Below, piece by piece: positions 42,470 to 50,265 of a stretch of DNA of 64,000 nucleotides. This DNA comes from Bacteroidota bacterium (lineage in GTDB: Bacteria; Bacteroidota; Bacteroidia; Flavobacteriales_D; Sanyastnellaceae), in NCBI GenBank assembly GCA_002746975.1, contig NVXE01000002.1, forward strand, positions 120,077 through 184,076, read 5' to 3'. The position numbers and the translations under genes were made by a program. The notes under the pieces were generated by a model. It made no database searches, was not told where the DNA came from, and was given only the letters and a program-made list of their open reading frames with translations. Numbering within the stretch: the first letter of the stretch is position 1; each line of letters begins with the position of its first letter.

Positions 42470-44692
42470 TTATCGAAGTAAATTGACTAATCCCCTCATT
42501 TCTTCGGCATCAACATCATAACCTTGAACTTTAATAACCCATTGATATACTCCATCTGGTGCAAAATGGTCTCCTCCATTAACATTTCCCATCCAAGCAT
42601 CATCTAAAGAAGTGCTAGAGTAAACAATGTCTCCCCATCTATTGTAGATAACTAATTCGAAAGACTCTATTTGGCGTCCAATAATTTTAAATGCATCATT
42701 TAATCCATCATTATTAGGTGTGAATGCAGATGGTATATAAAGTATCACAGACCCGTAAAGGTGAATCTGTGCGACATCGAAACAACCGTTATTTGATGTT
42801 ACTGTAACTTCAGCATCATACTCATCAAGTCCATCATAATTATGAGTAACATCTCTTTCATATCCGTAACTTCCATCTCCAAAATTCCAAATGAAATTAA
42901 ATGCACCCGGAAATGGCTCTACAGGATCAGTGATAACACTAAAATCATAAGTATCGTCTCCTAGATCATATCGAACTACTGTTGCTGATACTGTTTCAAC
43001 TTCTACTCTTGTTGAAGCGGAGATATCGTAATCACAATTATCAACTACTAAAACTTCGAATGTTGTACCAACTGTTGGCGAAACTGTATGCGCAAGTTCG
43101 TCATCTAGAAAATTCTCCCAAAAGATTTGGTATGGAGGCTGACCACCTTCAATTGAAAGCTCCAAGGTGCTCTCAGCTCCATTGCAAAGCAAAGTGTCAT
43201 TAGGCATTGTAATCATAAGAGGATCATATGGAACCTCAAAAAGTGTCTGTAAATAAAGATCCCTATCACAGCCATCGTGGATATAAATTTCCATTAGTTG
43301 AGGAGTCAATGAGGTATGGTCGATACACTCTTCTGACCCAAAGTCAACACCGTTAATGGTCCAATTATAAGTTACCGGAGGGTATTCTAGTGTTGGGTTT
43401 TGAATTAAATCAACACAAACTGTGGCATACTCATCACAAAGTGCTGTTACGGTCTCTGGAGTTGTTGCTTCGAGAGGAGGTGTATCGTAAATAAAGATAC
43501 TTAAGGAACTTTCTGTTGTACCACTAATAATGTTTAAAATAAGCTCCTCTGTCCCTTCATCAATATAGTCTTGTGGGACGACAAATGAAAGGGCCAAATC
43601 ATACTCTCCTATGGGAATAACCGCAGTAGTGGGCAGGCCTTCTATATCATCTGTGAAAGATGCCTCCGATAGTGGATCTACTTGGATTTGGAATTCAAAA
43701 GGGTATACAGATGGGACTAGACATGGTCTACTGATTGTAATAGTCGAAACACCACAATCTTCCCATGCACAGTATATGACTTGGTCATCGAGTGGGTCAG
43801 GGTCACAATCTGGAGCAGCAGTTGCTTCGTATGCAGTAGGAATTGGCGACCCGAAACTCCCCTCCTCTAAAATAACAATAGATTCTAACCAATCATCTGA
43901 ACCGTCAGCAATAGCAAGCTTGATGTGATATGTTAGCCCACAACTTACAGGATTAGACGCTGTGAAAACTTGTGTGTATCCATTAATGCATGGCTGTTCA
44001 ATAGCAGCGGGATTATCAATATAATACTCTGAGTTTAATATGTTGTTAACTGAGCTTATAGTAACTGGTAGGGCGGGATCTGAATCAGGAACTTGAGCAA
44101 TATTAATTGCACCATTAGGGAAGCCTGCAGGAGAAGCAAATGGACCTGTAATCCCTGGCCCTGAAAGAAAAAAAGCAAAAATATCGTTATAAGCAGAATT
44201 AACGTATGTAAGATACTCATCTGAGCCAAATACGTAGTTAAATGAAACGAAATCTCCAGAAGGTTGAAAATCAAATTCAAGTATGCAAACGTCATTTACA
44301 GATGAGACAGTGAAGAATTCTCCAATTAGTGGAGGTACTGAATTTGCAACATTAAGAAGGTCTATATCACCTGCTCCTCCACATGCTGTACATCCTGAAG
44401 AAGGGTCACAAGTTGCAGGGTTTGTTGCCAAATCGGTACTTAGTATCACACCACTATTAACGTTAAAGCCTACTGCATTAGTTAAATACCCAATTTGTTC
44501 TAGAGAACCCGTGAATTGAACATTTGTAGCTGTTACTCCTTCACCTAAAAGTACATTATTAACATACTGAGTAGGTGTCATAGCCTGAGAAATATTCATT
44601 TGTGCTGACACAATGTTCTCGCATACAATAGAAAAGAAAGCTAATGAAATAGCTATGTACGAAAAGCGGGGTTTTAGCGTTATCTTCTTCAT
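42470..44692 (-). CDS. Choice-of-anchor L protein with PKD domain and T9SS type B tail
   Basis: About 740 residues, exported. The signal peptide begins at MKKITLKPRF (start 44692 preferred over 44728) and ends SAQ. The choice-of-anchor L domain (about 30-280) has the family FNYVFGSDEYL and NDIFAFFLSGPG segments. Cys-rich beta domains follow, then a PKD domain with FIWNFGDGS near residue 650 and a CHU_C type B sorting domain (PSAFTPNNDGLND, NRWGD). Likely a surface or secreted adhesin. No enzyme domain is visible. Confidence 0.87.
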   Translation of the reverse strand: MKKITLKPRFSYIAISLAFFSIVCENIVSAQMNISQAMTPTQYVNNVLLGEGVTATNVQFTGSLEQIGYLTNAVGFNVNSGVILSTDLATNPATCDPSSGCTACGGAGDIDLLNVANSVPPLIGEFFTVSSVNDVCILEFDFQPSGDFVSFNYVFGSDEYLTYVNSAYNDIFAFFLSGPGITGPFASPAGFPNGAINIAQVPDSDPALPVTISSVNNILNSEYYIDNPAAIEQPCINGYTQVFTASNPVSCGLTYHIKLAIADGSDDWLESIVILEEGSFGSPIPTAYEATAAPDCDPDPLDDQVIYCAWEDCGVSTITISRPCLVPSVYPFEFQIQVDPLSEASFTDDIEGLPTTAVIPIGEYDLALSFVVPQDYIDEGTEELILNIISGTTESSLSIFIYDTPPLEATTPETVTALCDEYATVCVDLIQNPTLEYPPVTYNWTINGVDFGSEECIDHTSLTPQLMEIYIHDGCDRDLYLQTLFEVPYDPLMITMPNDTLLCNGAESTLELSIEGGQPPYQIFWENFLDDELAHTVSPTVGTTFEVLVVDNCDYDISASTRVEVETVSATVVRYDLGDDTYDFSVITDPVEPFPGAFNFIWNFGDGSYGYERDVTHNYDGLDEYDAEVTVTSNNGCFDVAQIHLYGSVILYIPSAFTPNNDGLNDAFKIIGRQIESFELVIYNRWGDIVYSSTSLDDAWMGNVNGGDHFAPDGVYQWVIKVQGYDVDAEEMRGLVNLLR

Positions 44693-44737
44693 GGTAATTT
44701 GCTGTAAGATAAGTAATTTCATTATCATTCAATTCAT

Positions 44738-44745
44738 TAAGTTTG
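44738..44745 (+). promoter_or_regulatory. TAAGTTTG promoter octamer, 4 nt before the GlmU-like ATG
   Basis: Matches TAnnTTTG exactly, with CTAC between it and the ATG at 44750. Predicted leaderless. Confidence 0.65.
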
Positions 44746-44749
44746 CTAC

Positions 44750-45910
44750 ATGTTGAATATCACCTATATATCAGACTCGAAAAGTACAGAAATATATCCT
44801 TTAAATGTCGGTAGATGTGAGTCTACTCTGCACTTTGGAGCGAGATCTTCTGCTCAACAATGGAAAGAGGCTCTTAGAGACATGGGTGATGGTGACCTTG
44901 AACTAAACTCTCGTCTTCTTCCCACTTCAAATGCCGTTAACCTTATCAAGGGGTTAAAACCGGGTGATTTTATAACTTTAAAGGACGAATTCATTGCCAA
45001 ATTTAAAAAGTATGGTACTGAATCATATAAAACTCGAGACGTAGAAACTGATCTAAAGGGAGAAGACCCATTATTATTTACAGAATTCGCTTATGATTAT
45101 TTCAAACTATGTGATATAGGAATTCGTGAAGATTTAGAGAGATTAAAATCAGCTTGGAGCGTTCGTACTTTATCTGAAAACGAAAGAGAAGCATGGATGC
45201 TTTCCGGAGTAATCATTCATGGTGACCTTAATAAATTACATATTTCACCTGGAGTAAAATTACGTAGCTGTATTATTAATACTGAAGGAGGTGATGTAGT
45301 CTTAGGACCTAATTCCGAGGTTATGGAGGGAGCTTGTATTAGGGGGCCCTTCACATTAGGCGAATCGAGCCAGGTGAGGATGGGGGCACTTATTTATGGC
45401 CCTACTTCAATCGGAAAGCACTGTAAAGTTGGTGGCGAATTAAGTAATGTTGTCTTTCACGATTATTCTAATAAAGCACATGGTGGTTTTTTAGGAAATA
45501 GCGTGCTTGGATCGTGGTGTAATTTAGGTGCTGAGACATCTTCAAGTAATTTGAAAAACACTTATGGAAAGGTTAAAGTTTACAGTGGCGGGGAAAAAAC
45601 TTTAGTTAAAAGCGAACTAATATTTTGTGGACTATTAATGGGAGATCACAGTAAAACAGGTATTCACACTGCATTTAATACAGCTACCGTTGTAGGAGCA
45701 TTCTGTAACGTTTTCGGACCTGATACTCCTCCTAAACATATACCTTCGTTCTCATGGGGAGGATCCAATGGGCTTGAAGTTTATAAAGTGGAGCAGGCCA
45801 TTAATACGGCTAGGAAAGTTATGGCTAGAAGAGATATTAAACTCAGCCCAGTTATTGAAGTAGAAATATTAAAATTATTCTCCGATAGTGAAGAGGATAG
45901 GGAAAAGTAG
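44750..45910 (+). CDS. GlmU-like sugar nucleotidyltransferase/acetyltransferase, Bacteroidetes type
   Basis: A 386-residue protein of the Bacteroidota GlmU-like family (TIGR03991 type). The N-terminal part (1-150) is a divergent nucleotidyltransferase domain. The C-terminal part is a left-handed beta-helix with hexapeptide repeats (for example VVLGPNSEVMEGACIRGPFTLGESSQVRMG and TSIGKHCKVGGELSN). It may make UDP-GlcNAc precursors for peptidoglycan. Family assignment is good; catalytic details cannot be checked from the sequence alone. Confidence 0.85.
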   Translation: MLNITYISDSKSTEIYPLNVGRCESTLHFGARSSAQQWKEALRDMGDGDLELNSRLLPTSNAVNLIKGLKPGDFITLKDEFIAKFKKYGTESYKTRDVETDLKGEDPLLFTEFAYDYFKLCDIGIREDLERLKSAWSVRTLSENEREAWMLSGVIIHGDLNKLHISPGVKLRSCIINTEGGDVVLGPNSEVMEGACIRGPFTLGESSQVRMGALIYGPTSIGKHCKVGGELSNVVFHDYSNKAHGGFLGNSVLGSWCNLGAETSSSNLKNTYGKVKVYSGGEKTLVKSELIFCGLLMGDHSKTGIHTAFNTATVVGAFCNVFGPDTPPKHIPSFSWGGSNGLEVYKVEQAINTARKVMARRDIKLSPVIEVEILKLFSDSEEDREK

Positions 45911-45955
45911 TTTGGCCTAAATGCTAGTTCTCGATACAAAATTGACAAAAATCGC

Positions 45956-45970
45956 CTGACACGCTGTCAG
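45956..45970. promoter_or_regulatory. CTGACA-CGC-TGTCAG palindrome upstream of lon
   Basis: Perfect 6-bp arms with a 3-nt spacer. A third TTGACA half-site lies at 45942-45947. It abuts the -24 element with a 10-nt gap, so it may be a closely placed activator or repressor site for the sigma-54 promoter. Confidence 0.6.
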
Positions 45971-45980
45971 ACATACTCTA

Positions 45981-45995
45981 TGGCACGCACCTTGC
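45981..45995 (+). promoter_or_regulatory. Sigma-54 -24/-12 promoter of lon
   Basis: TGGCAC-GCACC-TTGC. GG and GC are exactly 12 bp apart as the RpoN consensus demands. The predicted start of transcription is near 46006, about 15 nt before the lon ATG. Confidence 0.75.
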
Positions 45996-46020
45996 GTTGT
46001 GAAGAGTAGAATATAATTTC

Positions 46021-48471
46021 ATGACTGATTACAATCCACATTTCCAATTACTTACTGACTCAGCCGACGAAGAGTTTATTCCTATTATTTCAGAAGAGGA
46101 CGAAAAAGCTATGCATAAAGAGGAGATTCCTGAAAACATGCCACTTCTTTCATTGAGGAATACTGTTCTTTTTCCAGGGGTAGTTATCCCTATTACAGTG
46201 GGACGAGACAGATCTATTCGCCTTATTAAAGAAGCTAAGAAGAATAAAAAGCACATAGGAGTGGTATCGCAAAAAGATGCTGAAGTAGAGATGCCCAGTG
46301 GTGATGATTTGAACCACATAGGTACCGTTGCTCGTATAATCAAGCTTTTGCGTATGCCCGATGGTACTAATACCGTTATCCTTCAAGGCCAAAGGAGATT
46401 TGTTTGGGATGAAATAGTTGAAGAAAACAAGTATCTAATTGCAAAAGTATCGGCATACGGAGGAGTTGAGAGCTTACCAGACACGAAAGCAACACAGGCT
46501 TTAGTTGAGAGTTTAAAAGATTTAGCGATAGAAATAATTGAAATGAGCCCAACTATCCCTTCAGAAGCCGCTGGAGCGATAAAAAACATTGAAAGATTGG
46601 GGTTTCTTGTAAACTTCATAGGTTCTAATATGAATGCTACTGTTAAAGCAAAACAGAAATTACTCGAGATTGAAGACCTTGAAAAAAGAGCTAACAAAGT
46701 TCTTCAAATGCTTCATAAGGAGAAACAAATTCTAGAGCTTAAGAATGATATTCAAAGTAAAGTGAGGGATGATTTGGACCAACAGCAAAGGGAGTATTTT
46801 TTGAATCAACAGATGAAGAAAATTCAGGAGGAGCTGGGTGCTAATCCATTAAAAGAGGAGATTGAAGAAAAGAAGGCACGTGCACTTAAAAAGAAGTGGC
46901 CAGAGGCTGCATCTGAGCTGTTCGATAAAGAGATTAAGAGGCTCGAGAGGATGAACTCACAAGCGGCTGAATACAGCATGCAATCTAATTATATCGAGCT
47001 ACTACTCGATTTGCCTTGGGATGAGCGTTCGAAAGACAATTTCGACCTGAAAAATGCAGTGAAGGTGTTAAATGGAGATCACTACGGACTAGATAAAGTT
47101 AAAGAGAGAATTGTAGAACATCTCGCTGTACTTAAAATCAAAGGCGACTTAAAGGCTCCCATACTTTGTCTTTATGGGCCTCCCGGTGTAGGTAAAACTT
47201 CATTAGGCCGTAGTATAGCTGAAGCTCTTGGACGTAAATATGTTAGAATGAGCCTTGGAGGAATGAGAGATGAAGCTGAAATCCGCGGACATAGAAGGAC
47301 TTATATCGGCGCTATGCCTGGACGTATTCTGCAAAATCTAAAAAAGGCGGGAACATCTAACCCACTTTTCGTACTGGACGAAATAGATAAACTCGCTAAA
47401 GACAGTCATGGTGATCCATCATCTGCTTTACTTGAGGTATTAGACCCAGAACAGAATAGTACGTTTCATGACAACTACCTTGATTTAGATTACGATCTAA
47501 GCAGGGTAATGTTTATTGCTACTTGCAACGACTTATCTACAATACATCCCGCTCTCAGAGACAGAATGGAAATAATTGAAGTTTCTGGCTATACTATTCA
47601 AGAAAAAGTTCAAATCGCAAAACGTCACCTCCTACCTAAACTCATTAAGGATACAGGACTTAAGCGTACTGAAATAACTATACCTGTTGCAACTATTGAG
47701 AAAGTTGTAGAACTTTATACAAACGAATCCGGAGTGAGAGGGCTTGACAAAAGAATAGCTAAAGTTGTACGAAATCGTGCAAAAGAAATAGCTATGGAAG
47801 AATCATATACAGCAGAAGTATCTCCTAATGATCTTACCGGTATTCTAGGTAGACCTTATGAGAAAGATCGGTATCAAAACAATGATGTTGCTGGTGTAGT
47901 TACTGGTCTAGCATGGACTCCTACTGGAGGGGACATACTTTTTATAGAAACCTCATTAACGCACGGAAAAGGAAAATTAACCTTAACAGGTAATCTTGGA
48001 GAAGTGATGAAGGAAAGTGCCATAATCGCTCTTGAGTATTTAAAATCTCACTGTGTTGAGTTAGGAATAAAACCTGAAAGATTCGAAAAATGGAACGTTC
48101 ACGTTCACGTTCCTCAGGGAGCTATTAAGAAAGATGGACCAAGTGCGGGTATAACTATGCTTACTGCTTTGGCCTCAGCATTTACTCAAAGAAAGGTCAG
48201 GAAGTATCTTGCAATGAGTGGTGAAATTACATTACGAGGTCAAGTACTTCCAGTGGGTGGAATTAAAGAAAAAATTCTTGCTGCTAAGCGAGCTGGAATT
48301 AAAGAAATCATTCTCTGCGAGCGCAACAGACAAGACATAGAAGATATCGATTCTAGGTATATAAAAGGTATGAAATTCACTTACGCAACGAAAATGGATG
48401 AGGTGGTGAAAAGGGCATTACTCTCTGACAAAGTAGATACACCTATAGATTTCGGCAAGAAGCTAGATTAA
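46021..48471 (+). CDS. lon: ATP-dependent protease Lon
   Basis: An 816-residue cytosolic AAA+ serine protease for quality control and regulatory proteolysis. It has a LON substrate domain (about 40-240), AAA+ domain with Walker A GPPGVGKT, and a C-terminal protease domain with catalytic Ser in KDGPSAGITM and Lys in GGIKEKILAAKRAGI. Length is usual. It opens the lon-porQ-cmk run. The sigma-54 type promoter upstream suggests stress-dependent expression. Confidence 0.97.
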   Translation: MTDYNPHFQLLTDSADEEFIPIISEEDEKAMHKEEIPENMPLLSLRNTVLFPGVVIPITVGRDRSIRLIKEAKKNKKHIGVVSQKDAEVEMPSGDDLNHIGTVARIIKLLRMPDGTNTVILQGQRRFVWDEIVEENKYLIAKVSAYGGVESLPDTKATQALVESLKDLAIEIIEMSPTIPSEAAGAIKNIERLGFLVNFIGSNMNATVKAKQKLLEIEDLEKRANKVLQMLHKEKQILELKNDIQSKVRDDLDQQQREYFLNQQMKKIQEELGANPLKEEIEEKKARALKKKWPEAASELFDKEIKRLERMNSQAAEYSMQSNYIELLLDLPWDERSKDNFDLKNAVKVLNGDHYGLDKVKERIVEHLAVLKIKGDLKAPILCLYGPPGVGKTSLGRSIAEALGRKYVRMSLGGMRDEAEIRGHRRTYIGAMPGRILQNLKKAGTSNPLFVLDEIDKLAKDSHGDPSSALLEVLDPEQNSTFHDNYLDLDYDLSRVMFIATCNDLSTIHPALRDRMEIIEVSGYTIQEKVQIAKRHLLPKLIKDTGLKRTEITIPVATIEKVVELYTNESGVRGLDKRIAKVVRNRAKEIAMEESYTAEVSPNDLTGILGRPYEKDRYQNNDVAGVVTGLAWTPTGGDILFIETSLTHGKGKLTLTGNLGEVMKESAIIALEYLKSHCVELGIKPERFEKWNVHVHVPQGAIKKDGPSAGITMLTALASAFTQRKVRKYLAMSGEITLRGQVLPVGGIKEKILAAKRAGIKEIILCERNRQDIEDIDSRYIKGMKFTYATKMDEVVKRALLSDKVDTPIDFGKKLD

Positions 48472-48488
48472 ACAGTAAGTTTATTTAA

Positions 48489-49529
48489 ATGCACATAACT
48501 ACTTATAAATCAATACTTACTTTATTATTCTTGTATTTAGGGACACATTGTCTTTTTAGTCAGGACATTGTTTTGGGATCTATTCCGTTGGATCTAGCAA
48601 TTGATGCTAGAAGTGCAGCATTGGGAGGGAAACTAGCTTCTAGTTTAAGCCCAAACGAACAAGCTGCAACCTATAATCCTGCTCTTGTTGATAGTGCCTC
48701 AATAGGTCAGGTTTACGTTTCTTATCTTAATTATTACGCAGGAATAAAAGTAGGATCCGTGGATGCCGTTATTAATAATAAAGGTAAACGTACTGTTCAT
48801 GCCGGTGCTAGATTTTCTTCTTTCGGTAAGTTTGATGGATATGACCCCTCTGGTGTTTCCACTGGTGATTTTTCTGGAGGAGATTATTTTTTACAGGCAG
48901 GTGTAAGCTGGAAATTAGACTCCGTTTGGAGTGCTGGAATAACCGGATGGAGTGGATTTAGAAATCTTGCTCGTGAAAACGCAGGTGTTATTGGAGTTGA
49001 TGTTGGTATAATGGGCCGATGGGATGAACGCTATTTGGCTGTAGGAGTTTTGATTTCAGGTTTGGGACAGCAATTTGCTGGAACGGGGAGTCAACCAGTG
49101 GGAAGCATGCCAATAAACGTACAAGCTGGTTTTACTAAAGGCTTTGACAATGCCCCTTTTACTTTCTTTTTGCAAATGGAGCATCTTGAAAAATGGGGCC
49201 TCGCTCCAGCTGGAACCTATGATGATGGTCTTGATCCGCTTACCGGTGAAGTTATACCAAACCAAAAGTGGGAATTCGGTGATCAGCTGTCTCGCCACTT
49301 AAGAGGTGGAGTTGAAGTTAATTTAGGTAGTGGTTTAATGGCTCAAATGGGGTATGATCACAGACGAAGGCTAGAAATGGAGGCTACTGGAAGAAGGGGG
49401 ACGAACGGTTTTTCTATAGGGTTAGCAATGAAAATTGGTGATGTTGATCTTGGTTTGGCAAGAAATACCTACCACTTTGCAGGATCGTCTACTCACTTAT
49501 CCATCGTTTTCTCACTTCCTGGCCAATAA
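48489..49529 (+). CDS. porQ: Type IX secretion system protein PorQ
   Basis: A 346-residue outer-membrane beta-barrel-type protein with signal peptide (about 1-24, ending LFSQ). It belongs to the PorQ family, needed for T9SS; in P. gingivalis PorQ works with PorZ in the surface attachment complex. The early motif DARSAALGGKLASSLSPNEQAATYNPALVD matches PorQ/PorV-type barrels. It starts 17 nt after lon and precedes cmk, an arrangement common in Bacteroidota. It supplies the secretion machinery for the five T9SS-tail proteins in the window. Confidence 0.9.
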   Translation: MHITTYKSILTLLFLYLGTHCLFSQDIVLGSIPLDLAIDARSAALGGKLASSLSPNEQAATYNPALVDSASIGQVYVSYLNYYAGIKVGSVDAVINNKGKRTVHAGARFSSFGKFDGYDPSGVSTGDFSGGDYFLQAGVSWKLDSVWSAGITGWSGFRNLARENAGVIGVDVGIMGRWDERYLAVGVLISGLGQQFAGTGSQPVGSMPINVQAGFTKGFDNAPFTFFLQMEHLEKWGLAPAGTYDDGLDPLTGEVIPNQKWEFGDQLSRHLRGGVEVNLGSGLMAQMGYDHRRRLEMEATGRRGTNGFSIGLAMKIGDVDLGLARNTYHFAGSSTHLSIVFSLPGQ

Positions 49530-49554
49530 TGCATTATGATTGAAGCCACGTGAC

Positions 49555-49562
49555 TATCTTCG
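49555..49562 (+). promoter_or_regulatory. TATCTTCG promoter octamer, 4 nt before cmk ATG
   Basis: One base from TATCTTTG, with AACC before the ATG at 49567. It fixes the cmk start and shows the gene can be expressed separately from lon-porQ. Confidence 0.6.
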
Positions 49563-49566
49563 AACC

Positions 49567-50265
49567 ATGGCAAAGCACCGAATAACCATTGCAATTGACG
49601 GCCACTCTTCCGCTGGTAAGAGCACTATGGCGAAAGCTTTAGCAAAGGAGCTAAACTATGTGTACGTTGACACGGGAGCTATGTATAGGGGAGTAACACT
49701 CTATGCTATGAAAGAACGCTTAGTGATGAATGGAGAAGTCGATGAAGAAGGACTTATAAGATCATTAGAACGTTTGTTTCTAACATTTAGATTCAATCCT
49801 AATACAGAATGCTCCGAAATGTATTTAAGTGGTGTGAACATTGAGAAGGAAATTCGCACTATGGAGGTAGCTAAAAACGTCAGTTTAGTATCTAAGATTC
49901 CAGCTGTAAGGACTAAGTTAGTTGCAAAACAGAGAAGGATGGCTGAAGGAAGTGGTGTGGTGATGGATGGTAGAGATATCGGAACCGTAGTTCTTCCTAA
50001 TGCTGATTTAAAATTCTTTATGACAGCTGACCCTGAGGTGAGAGCGTGGAGAAGATTAAGAGAGCTGCAAGAAAACGGTAAGGATGTCACTTACAACGAA
50101 GTTCTTGAAAATGTTTTAGAAAGAGATAGACTTGATTCCGAAAGAGCAGTAGCTCCTTTAAAACAAGCTAAAGACGCTATTGTCATTGATAACAGTAATC
50201 TTACGACAGAGGAGCAATACGAATTCATGCTGAATATCACGAAAAAGAGAATGGAAGAGGTATGA
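49567..50265 (+). CDS. cmk: Cytidylate kinase
   Basis: A 232-residue cytosolic kinase that phosphorylates CMP and dCMP. Starts MAKHRITIAIDGHSSAGKST (P-loop) and has VDTGAMYRG, VVMDGRDIGT and DRLDSERAVAPL. The start at 49567 is used; the earlier ATG at 49540 would include the promoter octamer. Its stop overlaps the next gene by 4 nt (ATGA), coupling it to the NagZ-like gene and bshA. Confidence 0.96.
   Translation: MAKHRITIAIDGHSSAGKSTMAKALAKELNYVYVDTGAMYRGVTLYAMKERLVMNGEVDEEGLIRSLERLFLTFRFNPNTECSEMYLSGVNIEKEIRTMEVAKNVSLVSKIPAVRTKLVAKQRRMAEGSGVVMDGRDIGTVVLPNADLKFFMTADPEVRAWRRLRELQENGKDVTYNEVLENVLERDRLDSERAVAPLKQAKDAIVIDNSNLTTEEQYEFMLNITKKRMEEV

Noticed and set aside
45956-45970. The lon palindrome as a CIRCE element or LexA box
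   Set aside because: CIRCE is TTAGCACTC-N9-GAGTGCTAA and LexA boxes are CTG-N10-CAG-like with longer spacers; neither matches CTGACA-CGC-TGTCAG.
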